A stretch of 64,000 bases of DNA from Brenneria izadpanahii (GCF_017569925.1 NZ_CP050854.1:558001-622000), one strand, 5' to 3'. Shown: positions 1 through 8,131, counted from the first letter of the stretch. A program made the numbers and translations. The notes: a model not told the origin generated them from the sequence alone.

Positions 1-107
1 AACGTCTGTTGCCTCAGATTGAGGCATCCGCCTTGTTTCCTGCTGGAAAGCCGGGCGGAGGGTATTGCCTGAAAAACGTGATAAAACCTCCTTTGTTGCA
101 GATGGAT

Positions 108-135
108 GAAAAGAAAATGCGGGCCTGCGGCCCGC
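108..135 (-). terminator. Possible rho-independent terminator, minus strand
   Basis: On the minus strand a 7-bp GC-only stem (GCGGGCC / GGCCCGC, loop of three) at 119-135 is followed by a T-rich run at 108-118. That is the layout of an intrinsic terminator for a leftward transcript. No convincing minus-strand gene lies directly upstream, so it may be left over from a lost gene. Confidence 0.4.
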
Positions 136-445
136 TACGGATAAGAGACATTGATTAAATTGGGCCAGTAATACCCTGAGAGAAAGAAGGCTCAACCCGA
201 TTAAGGGGCGACGCCGGGAATGAGCCGGAAGCGTCTGGATGGCTCCATCCTGAGCGGACAGACACTCGCAGGAGCCAATGCCTTTGGGATGGCCGGATGG
301 GTACGGCCAGCGCAGCATATACGCTGTGCCATGTTTCCGGTGTTCAGACCCGCCGGAAGGTTGTTGCAGGGGCAGTATGCCGGAGCATCGTCACGCAGAC
401 AGCAATGAATAGGGCGTTGCGCCAGCCCATATTGTTGCTGCGTTG

Positions 446-483
446 CATCAAGCCGTCACTGCGGCGGCAGTGACGGCTTGATG
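446..483. repeat. 16-bp perfect inverted repeat
   Basis: Two 16-bp arms (446-461 and 468-483) are exact reverse complements around a 6-nt loop (CGGCGG). No T run follows on either strand, so this is not a standard intrinsic terminator. It could be a protein-binding site, an element end or a structured RNA. Confidence 0.6.
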
Positions 484-811
484 TTGGCGCAGATCGAATA
501 AACGCTAAATGCAAGGTCGGGTACAACGTTATCTGATAATGTCGAGGGTGACGAAAGAACAGTGATTATTTGGTGTAAATCTTGATTTGAGCATGATGCT
601 TTCTCAGACAGACATAACAGTAGCAAGGTGCGGTTAAATCTGACAGTCGGCTAAGAGCGAGGAGCGCCACTTAAGCTGCACTCTGCGGTAGATTTTTAGT
701 GCACCGAAAAGCGATTCCATTCTAATCTTTATTAGAATAATTTGAATAAATAGCTGCTTAACTATTTGATGTTAATTTGATTTATATTGTTCATCAGTGT
801 TATAAGTTATA

Positions 812-942
812 GGAGAGAGACAGGTTCTTCCTCTTACTTTATGGTAAGGGTGGCTCTGATAAATAACAGCATAAGCTGTTGAGCTTCAGCTCACTGATCC
901 TTAGGGATGTTCAATAGTTTCCAATTTTCCCTGTCTCTCTTT
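812..942 (+). ncRNA. Structured 5' RNA of the SLATT/reverse transcriptase operon
   Basis: GAGAGACAGG at 815-824 is exactly complementary to CCTGTCTCTC at 930-939. The pairing extends by A814-U940 and two G-U pairs. This closing stem encloses three consecutive hairpins: 831-837 with 844-850; 865-870 with 875-880 (loop ATAA); 880-884 with 889-893 (loop TTCA), the last two sharing base 880. A long-range stem around a row of hairpins just upstream of a reverse transcriptase operon is the arrangement of retron and defence-associated RT RNAs, which act as template or cofactor. The boundaries are inferred from pairing only. The likely SLATT start (967) lies downstream, so the RNA does not have to overlap coding sequence. 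Confidence 0.6.
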
Positions 943-966
943 CCCCGTTTTGATATGGAGATGTTC

Positions 967-1524
967 ATGCTAGACAAGGTGTGGTTTACCTATAAGGCAC
1001 GGATTCAGGCACATCATCGGTTAGAGTGGATGGACACGCACTGGGGCCAGTCTACGCACTCCCAATTTCTTCTCGTATGGTACGCTGTTTTAGGGGCGGC
1101 TTTGGCTGTAGTTGCAATTCGTTACCCGATTTTATTGGGTAGGGATACAGATATTTTTGGTGCGGTTTTGTCAATTGCATTGCTTGGTGTGTCACTATCT
1201 ATTGCAAACAGAGATTTTCGTGGCCGGGCAATGAATATGCGTAAGAATTATTTGGCATTGCAACATCTTTATAATGTAATAAATTCCAGAGAGGTAGTAA
1301 CGGAAGAAGATATTATAAAATATGATGATCTGCTAAATGAGGTCGAAAACCATAATGATATGGATGACAAAATTTTTCGGGTGAGAAACTCTTCACAGTT
1401 GTCGTCGCGAAAGCCGGAAAGGATTGAGTACGTACAAGTCTATGGTTCTCTCACTGTAAAATACATTGTATTAGTTTTTTCATATTTGGCACCTTTTATC
1501 ATAGCGTGGTGCTTCTATGAGTAG
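967..1524 (+). CDS. SLATT-like membrane effector paired with a reverse transcriptase
   Basis: A protein of about 185 aa. Two adjacent hydrophobic segments (around residues 35-55 and 60-80) are followed by a polar, charged middle region and a third hydrophobic segment near the C-terminus. A two-helix hairpin with a cytosolic helical part is the pattern of the SLATT family, predicted membrane effectors of phage defence that are thought to open pores when a partner senses infection. I chose ATG 967 because GGAG at 957-960 is correctly spaced; earlier in-frame ATGs at 907, 955 and 961 lack such a site, and 907 would fall inside the folded RNA. The stop codon overlaps the reverse transcriptase start by 8 bp, indicating translational coupling. 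Family assignment rests on topology and partner, not on a database match. Confidence 0.65.
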   Translation: MLDKVWFTYKARIQAHHRLEWMDTHWGQSTHSQFLLVWYAVLGAALAVVAIRYPILLGRDTDIFGAVLSIALLGVSLSIANRDFRGRAMNMRKNYLALQHLYNVINSREVVTEEDIIKYDDLLNEVENHNDMDDKIFRVRNSSQLSSRKPERIEYVQVYGSLTVKYIVLVFSYLAPFIIAWCFYE

Positions 1525-2827
1525 TGCAGCGCGTAGCTTTAAAAGGTGTTTTACCTCTAAAAACTTAAAGAAAATTTATTTTGATAAAATTAAAGAATCA
1601 GGCGCAATTGGCATCGACCGGGTGCGACCAAGTGGTTTTGAAAAAAACAGCACGTATGAAATAGCAGTGATAGTAAGGAAAGTGGCTGGCGGTAACTATA
1701 AGTTCACTGCATATAAGGAAAAGTTGATTTCTAAAGGAGCGCATTCATTTCCCCGACAGATTTCGATTCCAACTGTAAGAGACAGAATCACGCTTCGAGC
1801 ACTTTGTGACGCACTGATCGATGTTTTCCCAAATGCAAAGCTTTCGCTTCCTCAGGTGGTGATAGAGTCGCTTAAAGATTCTATTAGCTCTGGAGAATAT
1901 TCTGAATATGCTAAAATTGATCTTAAGGATTTCTACCCTTCGATTCCTCATGAGCTGATTGAACATTCTATAAAAAATAAAATTAGAAAGCCTGAGTTCA
2001 GAGAGTTAATCTACAGCGCTATTTCAACGCCTACAGTGAGTGAGACAAAAGGATGTAAAGGTGTGATTAAAAATAGCACTGGAGTACCTCAAGGTCTATC
2101 TATTTCAAATGTTTTGGCAGAAATTGCGTTGCAAAAGGTTGATGCAGAAATCAGCCTTATGACAGATATTTGGTATAAGCGATATGTTGATGATATCCTT
2201 ATACTTACTCCGTCTGGTCGAGCTACCGAAATCGCTAATGCTATTGTGAAGAAATTGGAAGATATTGGTCTTTCCCCTCACCCAATAAGTAAGGCTGAAT
2301 CAAAGTCAAAAGTAGGATTATTGTGTGAGCCTTTTAATTTTTTAGGCTATGAGGTGAGTGACCAAGGGGTTGGAATCAAGAGAGATAGCATACTTCGCTT
2401 TGAATCTTCACTTGCAAAAATATTTACTGCCTATCAATATGCATTAGCTAAAGCTAAAAGTAAGAAAGACAAACAACGAGCCATAGCATATTGTCAATGG
2501 AAATTAAATTTGAGAATTACTGGTTGTATTTTCGATGGGAAACGTATGGGGTGGGTAGCTTATTTTTCCCAAGTATCGAATACGGTTCAACTCAGATCGG
2601 TTAATCATACCATAAGAAAGCTGACTAAACGCTTCGGGTTAGAGAAAGATATCAGACCAAAGTCTTTAATCAAAACATTCTATGAGTGGCATCGTGGAGA
2701 TAAAGACTCTCATAGGTATATTCCTAACTTTGATGCGTTAGCAATTGAACAGCAGAGAGAGATTATCTTGATCCTACCCACGAATGGTGGACACGCTGTT
2801 AAGCGAGTAAAATCGTTAACAAGGTGA
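1517..2827 (+). CDS. Reverse transcriptase (defence-associated type), 3' end replaced by IS sequence
   Basis: Retroelement-type polymerase. Visible motifs: DLKDFYPSI (catalytic Asp, residues 135-138), GVPQGLSISN (motif B), RYVDDILIL (catalytic YVDD, residues 223-226) and FNFLGYEV (motif E). The motif spelling looks more like the UG/DRT group than group II introns, and no maturase or endonuclease domain is visible. An RITG stretch in the thumb region recalls the VTG of retron RTs, so a retron-like assignment stays open. An IS3-type element entered after codon 417, so the last 19 residues are IS-encoded; the native continuation is at 4028-4149, giving an original length of 457 aa. The catalytic domain is complete but about 40 C-terminal residues are lost, so activity is uncertain. 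Confidence 0.8.
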   Translation: MSSAARSFKRCFTSKNLKKIYFDKIKESGAIGIDRVRPSGFEKNSTYEIAVIVRKVAGGNYKFTAYKEKLISKGAHSFPRQISIPTVRDRITLRALCDALIDVFPNAKLSLPQVVIESLKDSISSGEYSEYAKIDLKDFYPSIPHELIEHSIKNKIRKPEFRELIYSAISTPTVSETKGCKGVIKNSTGVPQGLSISNVLAEIALQKVDAEISLMTDIWYKRYVDDILILTPSGRATEIANAIVKKLEDIGLSPHPISKAESKSKVGLLCEPFNFLGYEVSDQGVGIKRDSILRFESSLAKIFTAYQYALAKAKSKKDKQRAIAYCQWKLNLRITGCIFDGKRMGWVAYFSQVSNTVQLRSVNHTIRKLTKRFGLEKDIRPKSLIKTFYEWHRGDKDSHRYIPNFDALAIEQQREIILILPTNGGHAVKRVKSLTR

Positions 2828-2830
2828 ACC

Positions 2831-3130
2831 ATGACGCAAGCAAAATCTGTGAAGAAGACATCCCGTAATCAATATACCCCGGAGTTTCGCCAGCAGGCGC
2901 TGGCGCTGGCTGAGCGCATCGGCGTCGCCAAAGCCGCCCGGGAACTCGGCCTGCACGACTCTCAACTCTACGCCTGGCGCAGTAAACAACGTCAGCAGGG
3001 CTCCACCTCTGAGCGTGAGCAGCAACTGGCCACGGAAAATGCCCGCCTTAAACGTCAACTCGCCGAGCGGGATGAGGAGCTGGCTATCCTCCAAAAGGCG
3101 GCCACCTACTTCGCCAAACGCCTGAAGTGA
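2831..3130 (+). CDS. IS3-family transposase OrfA
   Basis: A 99-aa basic protein with an N-terminal helix-turn-helix (around residues 15-50, [17 protein letters not shown] followed by a recognition helix ending in YAWRSKQ) and a C-terminal leucine-zipper-like coiled coil ([20 protein letters not shown]). This is the standard OrfA of IS3 elements. It binds the IS ends and supplies the N-terminus of the OrfAB transposase made by frameshifting. It lies just inside the left inverted repeat and overlaps orfB by 4 bp (GTGA). Confidence 0.92.
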   Translation: MTQAKSVKKTSRNQYTPEFRQQALALAERIGVAKAARELGLHDSQLYAWRSKQRQQGSTSEREQQLATENARLKRQLAERDEELAILQKAATYFAKRLK

Positions 3131-3993
3131 AGTACGGTTTTATACAACAGCATCAGGCGGCGTTCTCAGTGAAAAGTCTGGCCAGGGTACTGCGTGTCTC
3201 GCGCAGCGGCTGGTATGCCTGGCTGAAGCGCCGGCAATCCCCCTCACCGCGGCAGATGCGCCGCCAGCAGTGTGATGAGCGGGTGGCGCAAGCTTTTATA
3301 CAGGCCAAACAGCGCTATGGCGCGCCCCGCCTGACGCAGGAGTTGCGTGAAGCCGGTCATGGCTGGAACCGTAAAACGGTGGCGGCCAGTCTGCGACGTC
3401 AGGGATTACGGGCCAGAGCGGCGCGCAAGTTCAAAGCCACGACAAACAGCCGGCATAACCTGCCGGTGGCGTTGAACCTGTTGCAACAGGACTTCAGTGC
3501 TACGGGGCCGGACCAGAAGTACGTTGGGGATATCACCTACCTGTGGACAGAGGAAGGCTGGCTGTACCTGGCGGTGGTTATCGACCTGTATTCGCGTCGG
3601 GTGGTGGGTTGGTCGATGTCGGAACGAATGACGGCGGAGCTGGCGTGCAATACGCTGAAAATGGCGCTGTGGCGGCGAAAGATGCCGCGCGGCGTGATAG
3701 TTCACTCTGACAGAGGGAGCCAGTATTGTTCCCATGATTATCAGAGTGTTATCAAAGACAATGAACTGATATGCAGTATGAGCGCGAAGGGCTGTTGCTA
3801 CGATAACGCTTGTGCGGAAAGCTTCTTCCACAGTCTGAAAGTGGAGCTAATCCACGGTGAGAGGTTCAACACGCGGGAGGAGATGAAATCGGCGGTATTC
3901 GAGTATATCGAGATAGACTACAATCGGCACCGACGGCATAGTGCCAACGGCGGGCTAAGCCCGGTGCAATTTGAGGAAAGAAACCTCGCTTAA
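3127..3993 (+). CDS. IS3-family transposase OrfB (DDE integrase)
   Basis: A 288-aa protein with an N-terminal HTH_21-like region ([14 protein letters not shown]) and an rve integrase core. The DDE residues are visible as [21 protein letters not shown] (first Asp), HSDRGSQY (second Asp) and [15 protein letters not shown] (Glu), followed by the usual [15 protein letters not shown] tail. It probably acts as a fused OrfAB protein produced by programmed -1 frameshifting near 3110-3130; an alternative GTG start at 3127 overlaps the OrfA stop. The gene looks intact and the right inverted repeat starts just after its stop codon. Confidence 0.93.
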   Translation: MKYGFIQQHQAAFSVKSLARVLRVSRSGWYAWLKRRQSPSPRQMRRQQCDERVAQAFIQAKQRYGAPRLTQELREAGHGWNRKTVAASLRRQGLRARAARKFKATTNSRHNLPVALNLLQQDFSATGPDQKYVGDITYLWTEEGWLYLAVVIDLYSRRVVGWSMSERMTAELACNTLKMALWRRKMPRGVIVHSDRGSQYCSHDYQSVIKDNELICSMSAKGCCYDNACAESFFHSLKVELIHGERFNTREEMKSAVFEYIEIDYNRHRRHSANGGLSPVQFEERNLA

Positions 3994-4023
3994 GGCTGTG
4001 TCCACCGTTGCTGGGCAAGATCA

Positions 4024-4149
4024 ATCTCTTTATGGATTGGAAAAGAAGAGGCTAGTAAGCTAACTAATGCCGCAGTGACTAGAATATTTAAGTATAAGGT
4101 TTCCTCCTTTGTCAAAGAGCTTGAGCAAGATATCTCCGGTTTTTCGTGA
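4024..4149 (+). pseudogene. Displaced 3' end of the reverse transcriptase gene
   Basis: Removing the IS and one copy of its target duplication joins codon 417 of the reverse transcriptase directly to an open frame here. It runs for 40 codons (beginning SLWIGKEEASKL, ending EQDISGFS) to a TGA at 4147-4149. The AT-rich composition matches the upstream RT gene, not the IS. This shows the operon was once complete and the insertion came later. It has no start signal of its own. Confidence 0.8.
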
Positions 4150-4587
4150 CCAAACGCTTTTTGCAATGCTGTTCACAGAGTAGTAGTTATTAATATGGGA
4201 ATAGTCCTCTTAATAAACGATGTTGAAAACAATACTGATACCGCAGTGTGTTAATCAATGGGGAGTAGGTCAATTTATCTATATTTTTATTAAATTATAG
4301 TTAAAAGAAAAGAAAAGAAAAGAAAAGAAAATAAAATAAAAGAAATATTCGCTTCTGGCATTACGTCATCCACAAGGAGAACCTTGTAGGATTATGCGCG
4401 AAGTGGACACTATATCTCCTGAATATATCCAATAGATAGGATATTAGATGTCCAGTCCAATCATTTTTTATTTGAGCTATTTTTTTACTTTTTTATACCT
4501 CACTTCTTTTTAATTTAAATTTAATATATGAACTGTCCGAAAACGTCTTCTGTATCAGACTTTCCTGATAGTGGGGGATTAATAGCT
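4150..4587. other. AT-rich intergenic segment
   Basis: I see no gene here. The stretch separates the disrupted reverse transcriptase from the convergent unknown gene at 4588-5499 and contains one pentanucleotide repeat tract (listed separately). The remainder is low-complexity AT-rich DNA typical of island junctions. Confidence 0.5.
4303..4342. repeat. AAAAG pentanucleotide tract
   Basis: Five consecutive AAAAG units are followed by two AAAAT units and a further AAAAG. It lies about 250 bp past the 3' end of the minus-strand gene at 4588-5499, so a phase-variation role at a promoter is unlikely. Confidence 0.7.
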
Positions 4588-5499
4588 TTATGTTTTCATA
4601 GATTGAATGAAATATATCCATGAGTGAGAGTTTTTGTTTTTATAGTTTTGAATAACCGATTTGATTCCATAGTATAAACCGAAAGGGTTTAATACTGTTG
4701 GGAATGGTAAATTGCTGACCACAGCTTCAAAAGTACTTTTCCCTATGCTCGGTTTAATTTGCGTAGCTAAATCCCATAGTGTTGACTCTAAGTCAGAATA
4801 AAGGATTTTATCTATAGATTTTTCTCGATTCTCTATCGAGAAAAATTTACGTCTAAATGCTTGTATATTTTTGTCTTCCCTTAGTTCTAGAACTTGATCC
4901 CAACTTAATTCATCAAATTTTGGAACGACCAGTTCGGTTGTAAATAACTCACCAATTTCAGCTGTTTGTTGAGCGGAACCAACAGCCTGTGCAACTACTG
5001 GTGCAAAATTTATATGAAAATTTTTATAGCGACTTTTTAATAAAAAATTGAAACCAAGATCAGAACTTATATCTTCACCGACTATTGCTGCTGCTTTATA
5101 TTCTTTATTATGATTATGAATCCCTATTTCTTCATCGATGAGATTCCTTCCCCAAGAAAATTTTAAAATTCCATCGCTATGAAATTCTGAAACATAATCT
5201 TGCGCTTCTCTATGCGTATTTTCAGGATCTTCAACAACATCCCATAAATCGATAAATAACTCTTTAAATTTTTTATTTGTAGATAGTTTCAGTCTCTCTT
5301 TGAAATCTTCATCTTCGCATGAAATAATTGATGTGTATTGATGCAGGTTAGAAAATAAATTACCTTCACCAATAGGACAGCCGTGCCTATTAAAAATTAT
5401 CCGATCAAATAGTAGTGCATATCGCTTGTATATTGATGAAGTATGGATGTTTGAGCGACGGAAGTTCAGTGAGTTAGGGAATGATGAGTAGACTTCCAC
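4588..5499 (-). CDS. Unknown AT-rich island protein
   Basis: A 303-aa soluble protein that I do not recognise. It has no signal peptide or membrane segment. Aromatic and charged stretches alternate, for example LFIDLWDVVEDPEN and GILKFSWGRNLIDEE, and the C-terminal part contains NPFGLYYGIKSVIQNYKN. I take the GTG at 5497-5499 as the start because AAGGAT lies at a good distance upstream. The low GC content, like the neighbouring reverse transcriptase operon, indicates horizontally acquired DNA. Position next to a defence operon makes a defence or toxin-related role conceivable, but nothing in the protein itself shows this. Confidence 0.6.
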   Translation of the reverse strand: MEVYSSFPNSLNFRRSNIHTSSIYKRYALLFDRIIFNRHGCPIGEGNLFSNLHQYTSIISCEDEDFKERLKLSTNKKFKELFIDLWDVVEDPENTHREAQDYVSEFHSDGILKFSWGRNLIDEEIGIHNHNKEYKAAAIVGEDISSDLGFNFLLKSRYKNFHINFAPVVAQAVGSAQQTAEIGELFTTELVVPKFDELSWDQVLELREDKNIQAFRRKFFSIENREKSIDKILYSDLESTLWDLATQIKPSIGKSTFEAVVSNLPFPTVLNPFGLYYGIKSVIQNYKNKNSHSWIYFIQSMKT

Positions 5500-5917
5500 T
5501 TTTTATCCTTTTTATGATGCTTACTATCCGAATTTAACGCCCACTTCCCATTTTTTCAACAGATTACTTTAAAGTCGATGAAATGGAATCAAAAAATTCA
5601 TTCAGGCAGTATGTGATTTATGAAAATTTTACTCCATCAATTCCCTTGCGGATTTAGTACGCTTTTTTGCAACCCAAATGGCAAAAGTTAGGTTCATTTG
5701 GATCTTTACTTGGGAGCGTTCTTGGCATAGGACCACTGGAGCAGTCCTGTCTAACTCATACTTCAATTGACTCAGATATCTCCAGTATACTTGTAGGCTT
5801 TGTGTGTTGCCAATAAGGGGCTTTTTAATTCGTTAACTTGACCAGTTCCCAAAACAAGGCTAATTTCAAGGCTCAACTGATAATGACTGTACCGAATTAG
5901 CGTTAATAAACTAAGAC
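5500..5917. other. Intergenic segment before the first att copy
   Basis: No gene recognised. This is the distal end of whatever element lies left of the att copy at 5935; composition is intermediate and no clear terminator or repeat was found. Confidence 0.4.
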
Positions 5918-6073
5918 TTAGCAACTCAGCGTTTGTCTCGTTTCCCGCTCCAATTCTTGTTCTATAGACAGCCACCAACGTCTGTAGCTTCCTGATTCAA
6001 CAGGGTAATCGCTCTGTTGAGCATCCAGTGAAATCCACTGAAAACCACCGTCAACCACGCCGAGGTAGTACAT
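5918..6073 (-). CDS. Small ORF running antisense through the att site (copy A)
   Basis: A 51-codon frame on the minus strand, divergent from the integrase. It contains VVDGGFQWISLDAQQSDYP and YRRWWLSIEQELERET; the last part is the complement of the tRNA 3' end. The same frame is open at copy B (11717-11935), with a different C-terminus beyond the att core, but carries a stop (TAG) at the tRNA copy C. Substitutions between A and B do not clearly favour silent sites, so coding status is uncertain. If translated, its C-terminus would depend on what is joined at att. Confidence 0.25.
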   Translation of the reverse strand: MYYLGVVDGGFQWISLDAQQSDYPVESGSYRRWWLSIEQELERETRQTLSC

Positions 6074-6177
6074 AAATTAGTACACGAAAATCGGGTGCGT
6101 TATGGGTGCGGATTGTTTGCTGAGTCGCTTCCCTGTGCGCGGTACACCTCTCTTCAGCACTGAAGGAGGCATACCCT
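5935..6177 (+). repeat. att copy A plus integrase leader
   Basis: The 18 bases at 5935-5952 (GTCTCGTTTCCCGCTCCA) are identical to the 3' end of the tRNA-Gly gene at 17198-17273. Homology to the DNA after that tRNA and to copy B (11801-12025) continues from there to the integrase start. Only the tRNA tail is present, as expected for an attachment site left by an island. GAAGGAGG upstream of 6178 is the integrase ribosome-binding site; copy B has lost it. Confidence 0.8.
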
Positions 6178-7512
6178 ATGGCGTTAACCGATGCCGTCGC
6201 CCGGCAGGCCCGCACCACCGGCAAAGCCTATACCCTGAACGATAGCGATGGGCTGTCGCTGTTCGTGACTGCCAACGGCGCGAAGAAATGGCACTTCCGC
6301 TTTTCGTTGCAGGGTAAGCAGCAGCGCATTTCGCTCGGTTCTTATCCCGCCTTCTCCCTGAAACAGGCGCGCCAGCAGCGCGACGAACTGCGTGCGCAGT
6401 TGGCTGCGGGTAACGATCCGCGTAGCTACCGCCAGCAGTCCAACGCTGCGGCGCAGAATACCTTTGCGGCCGTATTCCGCCAGTGGCGCGACTTCAAGGC
6501 GCTGAGTCTGGAGAGCGGACGACAAAGCACGCTGTCGCAGATCGATCGCATCTTCGCTAAAGACGTGTTGCCGTCGCTGGGTAGCCTGCCGATTTTCGAT
6601 GTAGAGCCGTCGCATATTCTGGAAGTTCTGCGCCGGATTGAGCGGCGGAGGGCATTTACCACCGCTGAGAAAGTAAGAACGTGGCTGAACCAACTGTTTC
6701 GCTATGCCAAAGTGGAAAAAGGCGTGCGCTACAATCCGGCCAGCGATCTGGATATTGTGGCCGCGCCCCGACCGCCGGTGACACACAATCCCTTTTTGCG
6801 CATGGATGAGTTACCATCGTTTTTGCGCAAGCTGCGCGACTACCACGGGCAGGAGACAACTCAACAGGGGTTACGCCTGCTGTTGTTGACCGGCGTGCGT
6901 ACCGGCGAGTTGCGCCTTGCTGAACCTGACCAGTTCGATCTTAAGCGCGGACTGTGGATTATTCCGCCCGCATTGGTCAAACAGTTGCAGGTCAGGATGC
7001 GCCGGGAAGGTAACAGCGTCCCGGCTTATGTGGTGCCGCTGCCGCGACAGGCCATCGACATCGTGAAAGTGCTTTTAACGTTGCAGAAGCGACGACCTGC
7101 GCAACGCTACCTGCTTCCCAACTGCAACAACCTGCAAAAGCGCATCAGCGAAAATACGCTTAACAGCGCGCTGAAACGTATGGGTTATGCAGACCGACTA
7201 ACCGGTCACGGCATCCGGGCGACGATCTCGACGGCGCTTAACGAACTCGGCTACCCGAAAGAGTGGATCGAGGTGCAGCTATCCCATGCCGATCCTAATA
7301 AGATCCGTGCTGCTTATAACCATGCGGTTTACGTTGAGCAGCGGCGGATGATGATGCAGGAATGGGCCGATCGGTTGGATCGGTGGGAAGCCGGGGAGTC
7401 GGTGACGAAAACCGCTGCGCCGCGAGGTGTCGGTGCGATCGGTATCGCGGCAAGCAGCTGGATGCAGCCTGTGGAAAGCGCGCCGTTGTTACGTGAAATT
7501 ATTTTGCGCTAA
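6178..7512 (+). CDS. P4-type tyrosine integrase (intact)
   Basis: A 444-aa site-specific recombinase. The N-terminal DUF4102-type arm-binding domain (residues 1-90, with DSDGLSLFVTANGAKKWHFR) is followed by a SAM-like core-binding domain and a catalytic domain. Catalytic residues are visible as GVRTGEL (Arg, about 241), HGIRATIST (His 344 and Arg 347), LSHADPNK (His, about 369) and the nucleophile Tyr in RAAYNHAVY (about 380-384). It starts 225 bp after an att copy identical to the tRNA-Gly 3' end, so it should insert and excise its element at tRNA-Gly. Two further copies of its 5' end (12026 and 19594) are broken, so this is the only complete recombinase of this type in the window. Confidence 0.93.
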   Translation: MALTDAVARQARTTGKAYTLNDSDGLSLFVTANGAKKWHFRFSLQGKQQRISLGSYPAFSLKQARQQRDELRAQLAAGNDPRSYRQQSNAAAQNTFAAVFRQWRDFKALSLESGRQSTLSQIDRIFAKDVLPSLGSLPIFDVEPSHILEVLRRIERRRAFTTAEKVRTWLNQLFRYAKVEKGVRYNPASDLDIVAAPRPPVTHNPFLRMDELPSFLRKLRDYHGQETTQQGLRLLLLTGVRTGELRLAEPDQFDLKRGLWIIPPALVKQLQVRMRREGNSVPAYVVPLPRQAIDIVKVLLTLQKRRPAQRYLLPNCNNLQKRISENTLNSALKRMGYADRLTGHGIRATISTALNELGYPKEWIEVQLSHADPNKIRAAYNHAVYVEQRRMMMQEWADRLDRWEAGESVTKTAAPRGVGAIGIAASSWMQPVESAPLLREIILR

Positions 7513-7753
7513 GCGGCTTATGTTTCGCCGGGATCTTGCCAATGATGCTAGTGGGATCGATTGAGAGCAAACGGGCAAGGTGGACAAATTCGACGATGTC
7601 TAAACGGCGCTCTCCGTTTTCGACCTTGGCGATAAACGACTGAGGGCGATCCAGCGCCTGAGCCAGACTTTCCTGCGTGACCCCTTTCGCTATGCGCGCC
7701 TCGCGCAGCGCCTTGATAACGCGTTGATATTCATCGGAGTAAATGGAAGCCAT
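7499..7753 (-). CDS. XRE-family repressor, copy 1
   Basis: An 84-aa Cro/CI-type DNA-binding protein with the helix-turn-helix in residues 12-60 (GVTQESLAQALDRPQSFIAKVE). It is a close paralogue of the protein encoded at 7840-8097; both begin MASIYS and share PQSFIAKVENGERRLD. Its 3' end overlaps the end of the convergent integrase gene by 14 bp. An ATCC-N7-GGAT operator-like site lies upstream at 7806-7820 and recurs in front of copy 2, so each copy probably represses itself and its sister. No toxin partner is visible beside it. Confidence 0.85.
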   Translation of the reverse strand: MASIYSDEYQRVIKALREARIAKGVTQESLAQALDRPQSFIAKVENGERRLDIVEFVHLARLLSIDPTSIIGKIPAKHKPLSAK

Positions 7754-7805
7754 CTGATCAATTCCGTTAGAAAGACCGGATTGACTATCAATGACGGATT
7801 GATTT

Positions 7806-7820
7806 ATCCCAAAATAGGAT
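7806..7820. promoter_or_regulatory. Operator-like site upstream of XRE copy 1
   Basis: ATCCCAAAATAGGAT: ATCC and GGAT are inverted around 7 bases. The same 15-mer with one change is found at 8151-8165 and a half-degenerate version at 8117-8131. Recurrence only in front of the two paralogous regulator genes supports an autoregulatory operator. Confidence 0.6.
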
Positions 7821-7839
7821 TAAAAACATTGGCAATTGG

Positions 7840-8097
7840 TCAGGGCTTATGTCTACTTAACTGTTTTTTATTCATTATTTTTTCTAAGACTGTGGAGATA
7901 TCGATGGATAGCAGATGCGCGATACAGGCAAATTCCACAACATCCAGCCGGCGTTCACCATTTTCGACTTTAGCGATAAACGACTGTGGTCGGCCTAACG
8001 ATTCGGCCAGACTTTGCTGGCTGATGCCTTTCCTGATTCTGGCTGCCCGAAGCGTTTTTATAACGCTTTGATATTCTTCCGAATAAATTGACGCCAT
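7840..8097 (-). CDS. XRE-family repressor, copy 2
   Basis: An 85-aa helix-turn-helix protein, paralogous to the 7499-7753 product along its length (GISQQSLAESLGRPQSFIAKVE in the DNA-binding region; diverged last 15 residues). The two genes are in tandem on the minus strand and look like a duplication followed by divergence. Two operator-like sites at 8117-8131 and 8151-8165 lie between it and the divergent Ner-like gene at 8202, so it may control both directions, like the repressor/Cro-type switch of a phage or island. Confidence 0.85.
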   Translation of the reverse strand: MASIYSEEYQSVIKTLRAARIRKGISQQSLAESLGRPQSFIAKVENGERRLDVVEFACIAHLLSIDISTVLEKIMNKKQLSRHKP

Positions 8098-8116
8098 TTC
8101 GTTAACCTTGACTGAT

Positions 8117-8131
8117 ATCCCAAAATCGAAT
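8117..8131. promoter_or_regulatory. Operator-like site with nested palindrome
   Basis: ATCCCAAAATCGAAT shares its first half with the sites at 7806 and 8151 and lies within a wider palindrome, TGATAT and ATATCA around 11 bases (8113-8135). It sits in the divergent promoter region between XRE copy 2 and the Ner-like gene. Confidence 0.5.

Larger units (their letters stand above)
1..780. other. Left-edge segment without a recognisable gene
   Basis: I find no reading frame with convincing codon use, start signal or family resemblance here. It holds two hairpins listed separately (108-135 and 446-483) and a perfect 8-bp inverted repeat with a CTTT loop at 719-738, just upstream of the structured RNA that precedes the SLATT gene. 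The part after about 700 is AT-rich and probably contains the promoter of the reverse-transcriptase operon. I cannot point to a convincing -35/-10 pair. Confidence 0.5.
2769..4023 (+). mobile_element. IS3-family insertion sequence, 1255 bp
   Basis: The element begins TGATCCTACCC and its right end reads TGATCTTGCCC on the opposite strand. The ends are imperfect inverted repeats of almost 40 bp, both containing GGTGGACAC and AAGCGAG. ATCT flanks both sides (2765-2768 and 4024-4027), a 3-4 bp target duplication. Length, ends and two overlapping orfs match the IS3 subgroup. It sits inside the reverse transcriptase gene. Both orfs look intact and the target duplication is exact, which suggests a fairly recent insertion. 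Confidence 0.9.

Noticed and set aside
1..9. The first nine bases (AACGTCTGT) also occur inside the att leader copies
   Set aside because: The match ends after nine bases and no tRNA tail precedes it, so it is most likely chance.
1517..2768. Assignment as a group II intron reverse transcriptase
   Set aside because: There is no maturase or HNH part and no intron-type domain V structure was noticed nearby; the SLATT partner fits a defence RT better.
3406..3831. Long minus-strand frame inside the IS transposase gene
   Set aside because: It is antisense to a clear DDE transposase and its composition is that of a shadow frame.
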